DNA of 64,000 nucleotides from positions 992,001-1,056,000 of the forward strand of contig NZ_SDLR01000002.1 of the NCBI RefSeq assembly GCF_004522215.1. The letters run 5' to 3'. The position numbers and the translations under genes are program-made. The DNA is from Ammoniphilus sp. YIM 78166. Lineage in GTDB: Bacteria > Bacillota > Bacilli > Aneurinibacillales > RAOX-1. The notes under the pieces are model-generated. The model was given only the letters and a program-made list of their open reading frames with translations. It searched no databases and had not been told where the DNA came from. Below are positions 1 through 8,000 of this stretch, piece after piece. How positions within the stretch are numbered: the stretch's first letter is position 1; each line of letters begins with the position of its first letter.

Positions 1-550
1 AGCCGGAATAGAGCATGATATCATTTTCGATATGGCTACTAGTGTTGTGGCACGTGGAAAGATTACTCTTGCACGTAAAAACAATCAGTCCATTCCTCTT
101 GGATGGGCCATAACAAAGGAAGGTCGTCCTACCACGGATCCTTTTGAAGCTGCAGATGGCTTAGTCCTACCGGTAGGTGGACCCAAAGGGTATGGGCTTG
201 CCTTTTTGATGGAGGTATTATCCGGTCTGTTGACAGGAGCGGCATTTGGTCCGTATATTGCTAGTTTATACAAAGATCTAGATCGGAGTCAAAATGTAGG
301 TCAATTCTTCTTGGTTATGAGGGCCGATTTATTTGAAGAATTGGAGCAGTTTAAAGAGCGTATGGATCAAATGATAAGAGAAATTCGGAATATTCCGCTG
401 GCTGAAGGTTTTGAGAAAATCTATTTGCCAGGAGAGATCGAATTGGAAACGACAGTCGAGAGACAAACCTCTGGTATTCCACTTTCCGTCAATATTCTAA
501 ACGAGCTGGAAGCTGTCGGAAGACGATATGGAGTTCGTTATTCCCTATAG
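1..550 (+). CDS. Malate/L-lactate dehydrogenase (Ldh_2 family), C-terminal part
   Basis: The frame is already open at base 2, so the gene begins before the window; about 182 C-terminal residues of a family that is usually near 350 residues are visible. The Ldh_2 family (unrelated to classical LDH/MDH) oxidises 2-hydroxy acids such as malate, lactate or ureidoglycolate with NAD(P) in the cytoplasm. The match rests on the GWAITKEGRPTTDP stretch, the glycine-rich VGGPKGYGLAFLMEVLSGLL segment and a C-terminal tail in which a glutamate-rich helix precedes a GIPLS motif, all typical of the family's C-terminal domain. A strong terminator lies about 180 bases downstream, so this appears to be the last gene of its transcript. 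The exact substrate cannot be told from this part. Confidence 0.85.
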   Translation, partial: AGIEHDIIFDMATSVVARGKITLARKNNQSIPLGWAITKEGRPTTDPFEAADGLVLPVGGPKGYGLAFLMEVLSGLLTGAAFGPYIASLYKDLDRSQNVGQFFLVMRADLFEELEQFKERMDQMIREIRNIPLAEGFEKIYLPGEIELETTVERQTSGIPLSVNILNELEAVGRRYGVRYSL

Positions 551-726
551 GGACTCATAGGGGTGTGTGGTTGGAACCATGATGAACTCTACCCGCATCG
601 GGACTTCCACTTAAGAGTGAACAGCATAAAAGTCGTAATTCTTAATCAGTCCAGCTAATGGGATAGTTGCTTCGGCCAGAGCTGTAGCTCCTTCAACCTC
701 AGTACTAACTTAATTGAGCATAACTG

Positions 727-764
727 AAACAGGCGAAGAACCATTAAGGATCTTTGCCTGTTTT
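727..764 (+). terminator. Rho-independent terminator after the Ldh_2 gene
   Basis: A 13-bp stem (AAACAGGCGAAGA against TCTTTGCCTGTTT, one G-U pair) closes an 11-base loop and runs into a T-rich tail. The 170 bases between the Ldh_2 stop and this hairpin hold no gene I can support. Confidence 0.75.
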
Positions 765-781
765 AATTTATAAAAATACTG

Positions 782-810
782 TTGACAAAATAAATCATTT
801 ATTCTATAAT
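782..810 (+). promoter_or_regulatory. Consensus sigma-A promoter of the MBL-fold gene
   Basis: TTGACA at 782-787 and TATAAT at 805-810 are separated by exactly 17 bases, a perfect vegetative promoter. It leaves a leader of roughly 85 bases before the start codon at 903. Confidence 0.8.
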
Positions 811-902
811 ATAATATTTTTCTATTTACACATGGTAAGCCCTGTAATAATATGATAATGTTGCTTCTGGTAGTAACAAATTTTTACAGGGGGAGAGGTT
901 TT

Positions 903-1628
903 ATGAAGATTTCAAATGGAGTAGCGATGCTGGAATTAAAAATTCAACAATTCGTGCTAAATCCCACGTTGGTCTGGGATGATGAGATGGCGGTCTTGAT
1001 TGATACTGGAATGCCCGGACAACTGGATCGAATTCGTACAGCGATGGCTGAAGCAGAAGTTGCTTTTGATAAGTTAAAAGCAGTTATCCTAACGCATCAA
1101 GATGTAGATCACATTGGCAGTCTTCCTGAGATACTGGACCATGCCACACATGAAATTGAAGTATATGAACACAAGCATGATAAGCCCTACATCGAAGGTG
1201 AGCTCCATCTGATTAAAACAGATCCAAGCCGAATGAATAAAGAAGAATGGACATCTGTACCAGAACAACTAAAACCCTTATACGAAAAGCCTCCAATATC
1301 CAAAGTGCACCAAACGTTAGAGGATGGTCAAGTTCTGCCATATTGTGGTGGGATTCAAGTGATATTTACTCCGGGTCACACACCGGGTCATATCAGCCTT
1401 TATTTAAAACAAAGCAAAGCGCTTGTGGCGGGTGATGCTCTGGTATGTGTTGAAGGCAAATTACGCGGCCCTATTCAGCAAACCACGTTGGATATGAATG
1501 AAGCACTTCAATCCGTTCATAGGCTACAAGACTTCGATATTCAATCGATTATTTGTTACCACGGTGGCCTATGTCATTCAAATATAAGAGAGCAACTAGA
1601 ACATGTTGTTGTTTCACAACATCTTTAA
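903..1628 (+). CDS. MBL-fold metallo-hydrolase
   Basis: This 241-residue soluble protein has the metallo-beta-lactamase fold of zinc hydrolases (glyoxalase II and lactonase-like). The signature at residues 64-70 reads T-HQDVDH, the HxDxDH variant in which the second histidine of the classical HxHxDH is aspartate; a second ligand block TPGHTPGH and a GDALV segment (third ligand Asp) follow, and a CYHGG motif near the C-terminus supplies a further histidine. An earlier in-frame ATG at 852 exists, but the ATG at 903 directly follows a strong GGGGGAGAGG ribosome site and begins at the normal N-terminus of the family, so I chose it. The gene is monocistronic by spacing. The substrate is unknown. 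Confidence 0.85.
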   Translation: MKISNGVAMLELKIQQFVLNPTLVWDDEMAVLIDTGMPGQLDRIRTAMAEAEVAFDKLKAVILTHQDVDHIGSLPEILDHATHEIEVYEHKHDKPYIEGELHLIKTDPSRMNKEEWTSVPEQLKPLYEKPPISKVHQTLEDGQVLPYCGGIQVIFTPGHTPGHISLYLKQSKALVAGDALVCVEGKLRGPIQQTTLDMNEALQSVHRLQDFDIQSIICYHGGLCHSNIREQLEHVVVSQHL

Positions 1629-1726
1629 CATATGGGCACCTTTGTTGCGGAAGTATGAACAATAATTATTTAATCTATTAGGATATTTTTTTATTGTAAA
1701 ACGATAAATTAAGTGTTAGGATAAAA

Positions 1727-1754
1727 TTGACAATAGTAAGTGAGGTCTTATGAA
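1727..1754 (+). promoter_or_regulatory. Probable sigma-A promoter of the 1785 membrane protein gene
   Basis: TTGACA at 1727-1732 is followed after 16 bases by TATGAA at 1749-1754, about 30 bases before the start codon. The -10 box is a weak match. Confidence 0.4.
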
Positions 1755-1784
1755 GTCTTTTCTTTTAATATGGGAGGGTTGAAA

Positions 1785-2327
1785 ATGTCATTGCTCATAT
1801 TAATGGGTATAATTGGAGTGTTTGTAATGATTATTCTTAGAAGGTCTATACTTTTCAGGGTAGGAAAAAATAATAAGTTTGTACAAATCCTTCAAAAAAC
1901 AAAATGGTACCAAAATCATTGGTTTGGAGGAGGATTTTTATTTCTTATTAATGCTGTTCTTTTCGCTGGGAGCCTGTTGGTGCTTTATTTAACTACCAGG
2001 CTAAGTATTCCTTTCCTTCATATAATCATTATGATAGGTGCAGTTATATCCAGCATCTTTTTGTGGACATCGATGAACTGTGGTTGGCAGGGGAGTAAAG
2101 AGAATCGTCTGAAAATGGGCCTCTTGGGGAGTAGCTTCTTTATCGTATTCGCTTTGTATTGTGTATATAAGATGATTACACTGGAGCCTTCCTTTCCCGG
2201 TGATGATACATTTATGGCCTTTATTGGTCTGCTATTTGCACTCATAGTTACTACTGTTGCGTTTTTTACCTGTCTGATCTTGGTGGGATTGCCTAACCAA
2301 AGGAAGATGGAGAATGAAAGTTATTGA
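1785..2327 (+). CDS. Five-helix integral membrane protein of unknown function
   Basis: I do not recognise a named family. The 180-residue product is almost entirely hydrophobic, with about five predicted membrane helices separated by short basic loops (for example RRSILFRVGKNN after helix 1). An upstream GTG at 1740 is in frame, but the ATG at 1785 follows a good GGGAGGGTTGAAA ribosome site and begins straight into the first helix. The gene stands alone between a promoter-like sequence at 1727 and a strong terminator at 2379. No catalytic motif, signal peptide or partner gene indicates a role. Confidence 0.7.
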   Translation: MSLLILMGIIGVFVMIILRRSILFRVGKNNKFVQILQKTKWYQNHWFGGGFLFLINAVLFAGSLLVLYLTTRLSIPFLHIIIMIGAVISSIFLWTSMNCGWQGSKENRLKMGLLGSSFFIVFALYCVYKMITLEPSFPGDDTFMAFIGLLFALIVTTVAFFTCLILVGLPNQRKMENESY

Positions 2328-2378
2328 TTTGTGCAAGAGGCTGTTGAGGCAGCTTCCCTTGATTAATGACTCTTTTCT

Positions 2379-2424
2379 AAAACAGGACTTCTCCAACTGT
2401 TATGTTGGAAAAAGTCCTGTTTTA
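2379..2424 (+). terminator. Rho-independent terminator
   Basis: A long stem (AAAACAGGACTTCTCCAAC against GTTGGAAAAAGTCCTGTTTT, one bulge) with a 6-base loop ends in TTTTAATTTTA. It closes the transcript of the membrane protein gene. Confidence 0.8.
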
Positions 2425-2454
2425 ATTTTATCTGCATTATTGATCCACTTGACT

Positions 2455-2740
2455 ATACCCCATATAGGGTATTTTTAAAGACAAAATTAGCAAAAGTCCA
2501 CTGGTAGTAAACATCTAAGATGGAAGCAAGAAACAATAGACGGAAATTCTCCATTTATTGATTAACATAGAGCAGGATTTCATTTTGTAGGTGGAAAAAA
2601 TCCATCTACTAGCTCTGTAAGCCAAATTTACAAGCCATATTGAAGCATTTAGTTGTCAATTCTCCATTTATTTTGCTTAATTTTTTCTAATTTTTTCGGA
2701 TAAATGGACTTTTACCACTAATATTTATTACCCAACTCGA
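2455..2740 (-). repeat. Copy A of an inverted ~287-bp non-coding repeat
   Basis: The reverse complement of this stretch aligns end to end with 15642-15929 at roughly 85 percent identity by eye, with only short indels. Both copies carry an internal perfect 9-bp inverted repeat (AAAAGTCCA near one end, TGGACTTTT near the other), several smaller hairpins built on TGGA/TCCA cores, and a palindrome ATACCC-N6-GGGTAT at one extremity (2456-2473 here). No open frame spans it. It could be a MITE or insertion remnant or a structured RNA element; the sequence does not decide. It fills most of the 480-base gap between the terminator at 2379 and the TRAP permease gene. Confidence 0.75.
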
Positions 2741-2807
2741 TGCCCACAGTGCTATCCCGCCTGATAGAGCTTAATAAATGACACTCGAATTCACATGCTA
2801 TTTCTGC

Positions 2808-4088
2808 TTAGGACCCGTACAGCAAGGAAGGAATCCAAAGAACCAACTGAGGCCAATAGGTGACGATTAAGAGAGTCAGCATGGATACGGCCAGGAACGG
2901 TCCGATGGATTTGGTCAAATGTTCTAATTTTACGCCTGCTAACGAGGAGGCGATATATAGTCCAGCCCCAACGGGAGGGGTCAACAATCCTATAGTAAGG
3001 TTCAAGCAAAGAATTACGCCAAAGTGAACAGGGTCAATGCCAAACTGGGCGATTAATGGGGTAAAGATGGGTACCAGGATAATCAGAGCGGGAATTCCAT
3101 CCATCACCATTCCGACTAACAACAGGAAAAGATTGACGAGCAATAAAAAGACTAAAGGGTTATCGGTTAAGGAAACCATCCACTCCGCAATGTACTGCGG
3201 AATCCTTTCAAATGAAAGCATCCAACCGAAAAGATTGGCCATCGCGATCAAGAGAGTTACGGTTGCTGTTGTCGTCACGGTATTGACCATTATGGAAGGG
3301 ATATCTTTAATCTTTAACTCCTTGTAAAAAAAGAAACCGACAAAAAGGGCTAGAACACACGCGATGGCAGCCGACTCGGTAGGAGTGAAGACACCGCTAA
3401 GGATACCCACGATAATAATTAAAGGTACCAATAGTGCTGGGATGACTTTGAGAAAGGAATGCCCCATTTCACCCCAGGTAGCTCTCTTGGAACCTTTCCA
3501 TTTTTGCTTGGCTCCGGTAAAAGCGATAAGACCCAGAATGCAAAGTGCAAGAAGGATCCCGGGCATGATGCCAGCTAAAAACATGGTTCCTATGGAGGCA
3601 CCGGATGAAACACCGTAGATAATGAACAACATGCTTGGGGGAATGATCGGCCCTAGCAATCCTGCAGTCGCTGTAGTAGAAGCGCTGAATTCTCTAGAGT
3701 ATCCTTCTTTTTCCATAGCAGGTACCATGGTCCGGCTCATCATGGCAATCTGGGCCGTTGCTGATCCAATGATCGATGCAAGAAACATGTTAGAAATGAC
3801 GTTTACATAGGCAAGTCCACCCCTAAAATGACCTACAATCGTTTTCGAAAAATCAATGAGTCGCTTAGTAATACCGCCTGAGTTCATGAGCTCTCCGGCA
3901 AGCATAAAGAGAGGGATCGCCAACAACCCATAGCTCTCCAAAGAGGAGTACAATCGTTGCGGAGTCGTATCTAGGAGCCCCAGATTGTTGCTCATGACGA
4001 TGTAGATAATGGTAGTAATACCCAGAACAAAGGAGATTGGTACCTGAAGCAATAATAAGAGGATAAAAATGGCTAAAGCGGTTAGCAT
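2808..4088 (-). CDS. dctM: TRAP transporter large permease (DctM type)
   Basis: The 426-residue protein is the channel-forming subunit of a tripartite ATP-independent periplasmic-type transporter, which imports organic acids using the sodium gradient. It shows about twelve hydrophobic helices, the LAGELMNSGGIT motif near residue 65, the IGSATAQIAMM stretch and the LLGPIIPPSMLFIIYG segment typical of DctM. The ATG at 4088 follows an AAAGGAGG site and lies 3 bases after the stop of the small permease gene, so translation is probably coupled. It is the last gene of dctP-dctQ-dctM. Location, and the regulatory box shared with the gentisate operon, suggest an aromatic or related carboxylate as substrate; that part is inference. 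Confidence 0.93.
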   Translation of the reverse strand: MLTALAIFILLLLLQVPISFVLGITTIIYIVMSNNLGLLDTTPQRLYSSLESYGLLAIPLFMLAGELMNSGGITKRLIDFSKTIVGHFRGGLAYVNVISNMFLASIIGSATAQIAMMSRTMVPAMEKEGYSREFSASTTATAGLLGPIIPPSMLFIIYGVSSGASIGTMFLAGIMPGILLALCILGLIAFTGAKQKWKGSKRATWGEMGHSFLKVIPALLVPLIIIVGILSGVFTPTESAAIACVLALFVGFFFYKELKIKDIPSIMVNTVTTTATVTLLIAMANLFGWMLSFERIPQYIAEWMVSLTDNPLVFLLLVNLFLLLVGMVMDGIPALIILVPIFTPLIAQFGIDPVHFGVILCLNLTIGLLTPPVGAGLYIASSLAGVKLEHLTKSIGPFLAVSMLTLLIVTYWPQLVLWIPSLLYGS

Positions 4089-4091
4089 ATT

Positions 4092-4583
4092 CTATGCCTC
4101 CTTTTCCGTTGTCTGGAATGTTTTGAGCACGAGGTCCAGGGAATGAATCAAAATGAAGAAAAAGCCAACCGGAACACTCAAGTAAGGAATAATCATGGGC
4201 AGCTGCAATGAATTCGACTTTTGGAAAAGAATGTTAGGTGACATAATCCATTTCATGGACAAAGCGAAAATATAGCAGCCAAACAGGAATACAGCAATCG
4301 TACTAATGAATAACAATGTTTTTCTCATCGGGCCTTGTACCTTGTCCATGAGAATCGTAACCGCAGCAGAACGCTGCAGTTTAATTCCCATACTTCCGCC
4401 GATAAAAGTTAGCCAAACGAGCGAGAAAATGGCAATCTCATCCGACCAACTCAGCGGTGAGTTGAGGAAGTAGCGAAATGCTACCCCGGCAGACAAGGCG
4501 ATCAGCAAAATTCCACAGAAAAACACAGCTAGAGCCTTTTCGATTTTATAAATGAAGTCACTGAGTCTGTGAACTAGGAACAC
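4092..4583 (-). CDS. dctQ: TRAP transporter small permease (DctQ type)
   Basis: This 163-residue protein with four hydrophobic helices is the small membrane subunit that joins the DctP binding protein to DctM. The family signature SWSDEIAIFSLVWLTFIGG is present around residues 40-60, followed by the LMDK loop and a C-terminal PYLSVPVGFFF helix. The start is a GTG preceded by AGGAGGATAAAC. It lies 11 bases downstream of dctP and 3 bases upstream of dctM. Confidence 0.92.
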   Translation of the reverse strand: MFLVHRLSDFIYKIEKALAVFFCGILLIALSAGVAFRYFLNSPLSWSDEIAIFSLVWLTFIGGSMGIKLQRSAAVTILMDKVQGPMRKTLLFISTIAVFLFGCYIFALSMKWIMSPNILFQKSNSLQLPMIIPYLSVPVGFFFILIHSLDLVLKTFQTTEKEA

Positions 4584-4594
4584 CGTTTATCCTC

Positions 4595-5620
4595 CTATTT
4601 TTTAGTAGTTTCTAAGAAGCTCTTGATGAGAGGATCTTTTTCTGCGTATTTCTTTTGAATATCTTCTTTCACTTGACTAAATGCGGAACGGTCGCTTACT
4701 TCTTTGATTTCAATGCCCATTTTCTTCAACTCTTCTAAGTTCTTACTTTCTCGTGCAACCGCTTCCTGTACTCCCCAATCAACTGCAGCCTTCATTGCCT
4801 CATTAACAAGGGTCTGGTCTTCCGCCGAGAGCTTGGATTGGCTAGCTTTACTCATCACGACGACCGCCGGGAAGGTCATATGGTTGCTTAACGTTAGGTA
4901 CTTGGCATTCTCATAATACTTTTCGGTGGCCAATGCATCTAGATCAATGTCGATTCCATCAATAACCCCTGTTTGCAAGGAGGTATAGACTTCAGGTAAA
5001 GGCATTGGAGTCGGTCCTGCTCCCAAGGCTGTCCAGAAATCCTGAATGGCAGGGCTGCCCAAGATACGGACTTTTTTTCCTTTCGCATCTTCCGGTGTAA
5101 GGACGTTCGATTGTTTCATTAAGATATGACGGTTTCCGGCGAACATGAAGTCCATCCCGACTAGTCCTTGCTTGTCGAGCTCTTTTAACATTTCTTTGGC
5201 CGGTTCCGTTGTTCTTGCTTTTGTTGCTTCTTCTAAATTGTCAAACACGAAAGGCATAAACCAAGCATTCAAGGATTCCAAGCGAGTACTCATATATCCA
5301 TTGGTAATAATGCCAAAATCCAATGCTCCTGTTTCAAGTTGCTGAACCATGTCTTTTTCGGGTCCCAACTGGCCCGCTGCATAGATTTCAACGGTCATTC
5401 GCCCATCAGAGCGAGTATTTAACTCTTCTGCAAACTTTTCTGCCGTTTTATGCCACACGTGAGAAGGCTGGGTAATATGCGTTAATTTAAATTTATACTC
5501 GTCCCCGCTGGAACCAGCTGTATTGCTCGGTTCAGTTCCACTGCCGCATGCGGTAAGCACCAGCATAAGGCTTAAGCAGGCAGAGATCAGTCCAGTTCGA
5601 TTTGATTTCAAGATTTTCAT
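4595..5620 (-). CDS. dctP: TRAP transporter substrate-binding lipoprotein (DctP type)
   Basis: The product (341 residues) captures the substrate outside the membrane and passes it to DctQM. A lipoprotein signal peptide ends in the lipobox LTAC with the lipidated cysteine at residue 25. The mature part starts with the DctP pattern KFKLTHITQPSHVWHKTAEKF, contains LGPEKDMVQQLETGALDF and the QTGVIDGID region that usually contacts the ligand carboxylate. A GTG-type start 18 bases upstream is in frame, but the ATG at 5620 sits properly behind GGGAGGGG and gives a normal signal peptide. The gene leads the dctPQM operon and reads away from iclR's terminator; its promoter carries the box shared with the gentisate operon. 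Confidence 0.93.
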   Translation of the reverse strand: MKILKSNRTGLISACLSLMLVLTACGSGTEPSNTAGSSGDEYKFKLTHITQPSHVWHKTAEKFAEELNTRSDGRMTVEIYAAGQLGPEKDMVQQLETGALDFGIITNGYMSTRLESLNAWFMPFVFDNLEEATKARTTEPAKEMLKELDKQGLVGMDFMFAGNRHILMKQSNVLTPEDAKGKKVRILGSPAIQDFWTALGAGPTPMPLPEVYTSLQTGVIDGIDIDLDALATEKYYENAKYLTLSNHMTFPAVVVMSKASQSKLSAEDQTLVNEAMKAAVDWGVQEAVARESKNLEELKKMGIEIKEVSDRSAFSQVKEDIQKKYAEKDPLIKSFLETTKK

Positions 5621-5672
5621 AAGTAAATCCCCTCCCATATTGTTTTTTAGGTGAAATCCCTTTCAGTTGGTA

Positions 5673-5734
5673 TTTATCTAAATAGTGAACATTATACACT
5701 AAAAATATAACACGATGAGTTAGGGGCTTGTCAA
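5673..5734 (-). promoter_or_regulatory. dctPQM promoter with putative IclR operator
   Basis: On the minus strand TTGACA (5734-5729) and TTATAT (5710-5705) are 18 bases apart. Just downstream, at the expected transcription start, lies AATGTTCACTATTTAGATAAA (5693-5673, 21 bases), which matches 20 of 21 positions of a box at 6753-6773 in front of the gentisate operon, in the same orientation and similar distance from its promoter. I read it as a repressor-type operator, most simply for the IclR protein encoded between the two. Confidence 0.6.
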
Positions 5735-5790
5735 TAAAATTGTTGGTATCTTAATTAACTTTCCTATATTGCTAAATCTGTTTAGATTCA

Positions 5791-5842
5791 AAAAAAAGTG
5801 ACTCCAAACAAGTAGCTGACACTTGGTTTGGAGTCACTTTTT
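5791..5842 (-). terminator. Terminator of the iclR gene
   Basis: A perfect 17-bp stem, AAAAAGTGACTCCAAAC against GTTTGGAGTCACTTTTT, overlaps the stop codon of the IclR gene and ends in a T run on the minus strand. It separates iclR from the dctPQM promoter, which is read in the same direction. Confidence 0.8.
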
Positions 5843-6602
5843 AAGCTTTATACCCAAAACTTGCGGAAATTTCTTGGCTTATGTCCACCAGGTAACGGCT
5901 CAGTTCTTGGTTTTCATCCTGGGGTATCGAATCCGTGAAGCCAACGACGACGGCAGCGCCGAGGAGTGAACCGCTATAATTTCGAATGGGGAAAGCCACG
6001 GAGGATACTGCGGATACGAGCGGTTCTCTGGCAAAGGAAATGCCCTTTTCGAGAATCCATTTACATTCCTCCTTGAATTTTTCTTTTTTATTTTCATCCC
6101 ATGCTTGGGTTTCCTGTTCTTTCCACACTCGAATGGTGCCTTCCTCCATGAAGGCAGCAAAGATTTTTCCGGTAGCAGAAAGGATAGGGAGGAGTGTACC
6201 AATCTGGGCACCGATGTTAAATCCTTGACCCGTGTTAAAAATTCTTACCACCATTGGCCCATTGGGTGTCCAAGAAGTAAAGAGGACCGTTTGGTTGCTT
6301 TTGGTGCTGATCTGCTGCAGGTAAGGCGTAATCCGCTCAATCACATTTTCCTGACCGACAGCCGCCATGCCATATTCAATGAGCTTGCTGCCTAGGATAT
6401 AGGTTCCAGCCTCCTTATCTCGGTATAGAAGGCCCAGTTGCGTGAGGGTATTGAGATATTTATAAAGGTTGCTCTTTGTAATTTGCGTTAGCTCTTGAAT
6501 GTCTGACATTCTCAAAGGTCTTGTCTGCTTGGCCACGATATCTACAATGCTCAAGCCGATCTGCAACGACTGAATGGTTGTACCATTTTTTGTGATTTCC
6601 AT
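5841..6602 (-). CDS. IclR-family transcriptional regulator
   Basis: The 253-residue protein has the two IclR parts: an N-terminal winged helix (about residues 8-70, with MSDIQELTQITKSNLYKYLNTL as the recognition region) and a C-terminal GAF-like effector domain (about 85-250) containing VLFTSWTPNGPMVVRI and the SAVSSVAFPIRNYSG motif. IclR proteins commonly control aromatic and organic acid catabolism in response to a small acid. The gene is flanked by the dctPQM operon, transcribed in the same direction, and the gentisate operon, transcribed divergently; both have the same 21-bp box at their start sites, which makes this protein their probable controller. Its own upstream region has TATAATGAACCTAT, a partial match to that box. 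The ATG at 6602 follows AAGGAGGATCT. Confidence 0.9.
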   Translation of the reverse strand: MEITKNGTTIQSLQIGLSIVDIVAKQTRPLRMSDIQELTQITKSNLYKYLNTLTQLGLLYRDKEAGTYILGSKLIEYGMAAVGQENVIERITPYLQQISTKSNQTVLFTSWTPNGPMVVRIFNTGQGFNIGAQIGTLLPILSATGKIFAAFMEEGTIRVWKEQETQAWDENKKEKFKEECKWILEKGISFAREPLVSAVSSVAFPIRNYSGSLLGAAVVVGFTDSIPQDENQELSRYLVDISQEISASFGYKA

Positions 6603-6708
6603 AGATCCTCCTTGTTTGGCGGGATGGTTAGCCCACCGATCCGCGATATAGGTTCATTATACAAATAATAGGGGCACATTGGGTTTTTAGTCAAATTTCA
6701 AAAACCTA

Positions 6709-6773
6709 TTGACAATAGCGAGGGGTGCACCTTAGAATTACAAATAGAGAACAATGTTCACTATTTTGATAAA
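6709..6773 (+). promoter_or_regulatory. Gentisate operon promoter with putative IclR operator
   Basis: TTGACA (6709-6714) and TAGAAT (6733-6738) with an 18-base spacer form a sigma-A promoter. AATGTTCACTATTTTGATAAA at 6753-6773, just past the expected start site and touching the ribosome site of the first gene, differs by one base from the box at the dctP promoter. Its position suits repression. Confidence 0.6.
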
Positions 6774-6787
6774 AAGAGGTGATCAAT

Positions 6788-7016
6788 TTGAGAAAGTACC
6801 TCGTCTTCATTGAACGTAAGGATACCTTTGCAGGAAATTCAATCCCTAAACATCGCAACTTCATCCAGAGCCCTAGCAGGCGGATTTGCGGATCAATCGG
6901 GTGGTGCTTATCTGATTTCTGCTGATCATTTAGAAGGGGCATTGGACATTGTCCAGCAAGATCCGATGTATGTGGAAAATGAGTGTGTTTATAAAGTAAA
7001 AGAATGGATGTCCTAA
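6788..7016 (+). pseudogene. YciI-like protein gene broken by a frameshift
   Basis: A TTG start at 6788 with a good AAGAGGTGAT ribosome site opens a frame reading MRKYLVFIERKDTFAGNS, the beginning of a YciI-like (dimeric alpha-beta barrel) protein. That frame runs through HRNFIQ near 6868 and then loses similarity and stops near 6923. The following frame, shifted by one base, continues as ALAGGFADQSGGAYLISADH and ends at 7016 with VYKVKEWMS, a typical YciI C-terminus. Joining the two by removing one base at about 6866-6870 yields a plausible 75-residue protein. No slippery sequence is evident, so this looks like a genuine mutation or a sequencing error rather than programmed frameshifting. It is the first gene of the gentisate operon; small YciI proteins often accompany ring-cleavage genes. 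Confidence 0.65.
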
Positions 7017-7051
7017 ATAAAAATTGATGAATAGAAAAGGGGAATAAAGAA

Positions 7052-7999
7052 ATGAAATTAGTTAGCTATACTTATGAGGGTAATACACGAATCGGTACGA
7101 TCTTGAAGGATGAGACACTTGTTGATCTGAACTACGCGTACCAAGCCATGCTGCAAGCAGAGGGGAAACTTCGTTCCGAGAAAATTGCGGAAGCGTTTGT
7201 CCCGGCTAATATGGTGGAATTTCTTCAAGGGGGAGATGAGAGCCTTGACCTGGCTAAGCAAGCGGTTGAATTTATTCAGAATCACCCGCAGGCGACCAGC
7301 CGCAAAGTCACTCATCGGGTATCCGAGGTGAGGATCGAAGCGCCTGTATTGAACCCTGGGAAAATGATTTGTGTGGGTCACAATTATCGTGAGCACATCC
7401 TAGAGATGGGTCGTGAACTTCCTACTCATCCCGTGGTCTTTGCCAAATTCAGCAATACGGTTATCGGACCTCAAGACGACATCCCGTTTTATCCGATTTC
7501 TGAACAATTAGACTATGAAGCAGAATTTGCCTTTGTTATAGGAAAGCAGGCAAGAAATGTTTCCCAAGAAGAGGCTCTGGATTATGTAGCCGGTTACACC
7601 ATCGTGAACGACGTGACCTACCGAGACATCCAGCGCAGAACGATTCAGTGGCTTCAAGGTAAGACCGTGGAAGGAAGCGCTCCGATGGGACCTTGGCTTA
7701 TTACACGCGATGAACTGCAGAATCCTTCCGGATTAGGAGTCCTCTTAACGGTAAATGGGGAAGAACGTCAACGAACCAACACGGAAAATCTCGTGTTTAC
7801 CGTTCCTTACCTTGTAGAGTTTCTATCCGGGTTAATGACGCTAGAGCCAGGTGATGTGATCCTTACCGGAACTCCGGGCGGAGTGGGGGTTGCCCGCGAT
7901 CCGCAAGTGTTCTTAAAAGATGGAGACGTGGTCCGTATTGAAATTGATCAGGTGGGAGTATTGGAAAACCGCGTAAGTAAAGTGTCGGAGGGGAAATAA
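7052..7999 (+). CDS. Fumarylacetoacetate hydrolase family protein, probable fumarylpyruvate hydrolase
   Basis: The 315-residue enzyme belongs to the FAH superfamily, which cuts C-C bonds of acylpyruvates. An N-terminal domain of about 95 residues precedes the catalytic domain beginning NPGKMICVGHNY. The metal ligands are visible as E156 and E158 in YEAEFAFVIG and D187 in NDVTYRD, and the loop LTGTPGGVG closes the active site. Placed next to gentisate 1,2-dioxygenase it most likely splits fumarylpyruvate (or maleylpyruvate directly) into fumarate or maleate plus pyruvate, the last step of the gentisate pathway. The ATG follows AAAGGGGAATAAAG and the gene ends one base before the DinB gene, so the two are co-translated. 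Confidence 0.9.
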   Translation: MKLVSYTYEGNTRIGTILKDETLVDLNYAYQAMLQAEGKLRSEKIAEAFVPANMVEFLQGGDESLDLAKQAVEFIQNHPQATSRKVTHRVSEVRIEAPVLNPGKMICVGHNYREHILEMGRELPTHPVVFAKFSNTVIGPQDDIPFYPISEQLDYEAEFAFVIGKQARNVSQEEALDYVAGYTIVNDVTYRDIQRRTIQWLQGKTVEGSAPMGPWLITRDELQNPSGLGVLLTVNGEERQRTNTENLVFTVPYLVEFLSGLMTLEPGDVILTGTPGGVGVARDPQVFLKDGDVVRIEIDQVGVLENRVSKVSEGK

Positions 8000-8000
8000 G

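Noticed and set aside
611..709. Minus-strand stretch of 32 sense codons ending in a stop (VSTEVEGATALAEATIPLAG...)
   Set aside because: It reads like the end of a protein but has an upstream stop, no start codon and no ribosome site. It may be a gene remnant, but I cannot identify it.
2455..2740. Insertion sequence with transposase
   Set aside because: Neither repeat copy has a frame long enough for a transposase, and no target duplication is visible, so only a repeat is reported.
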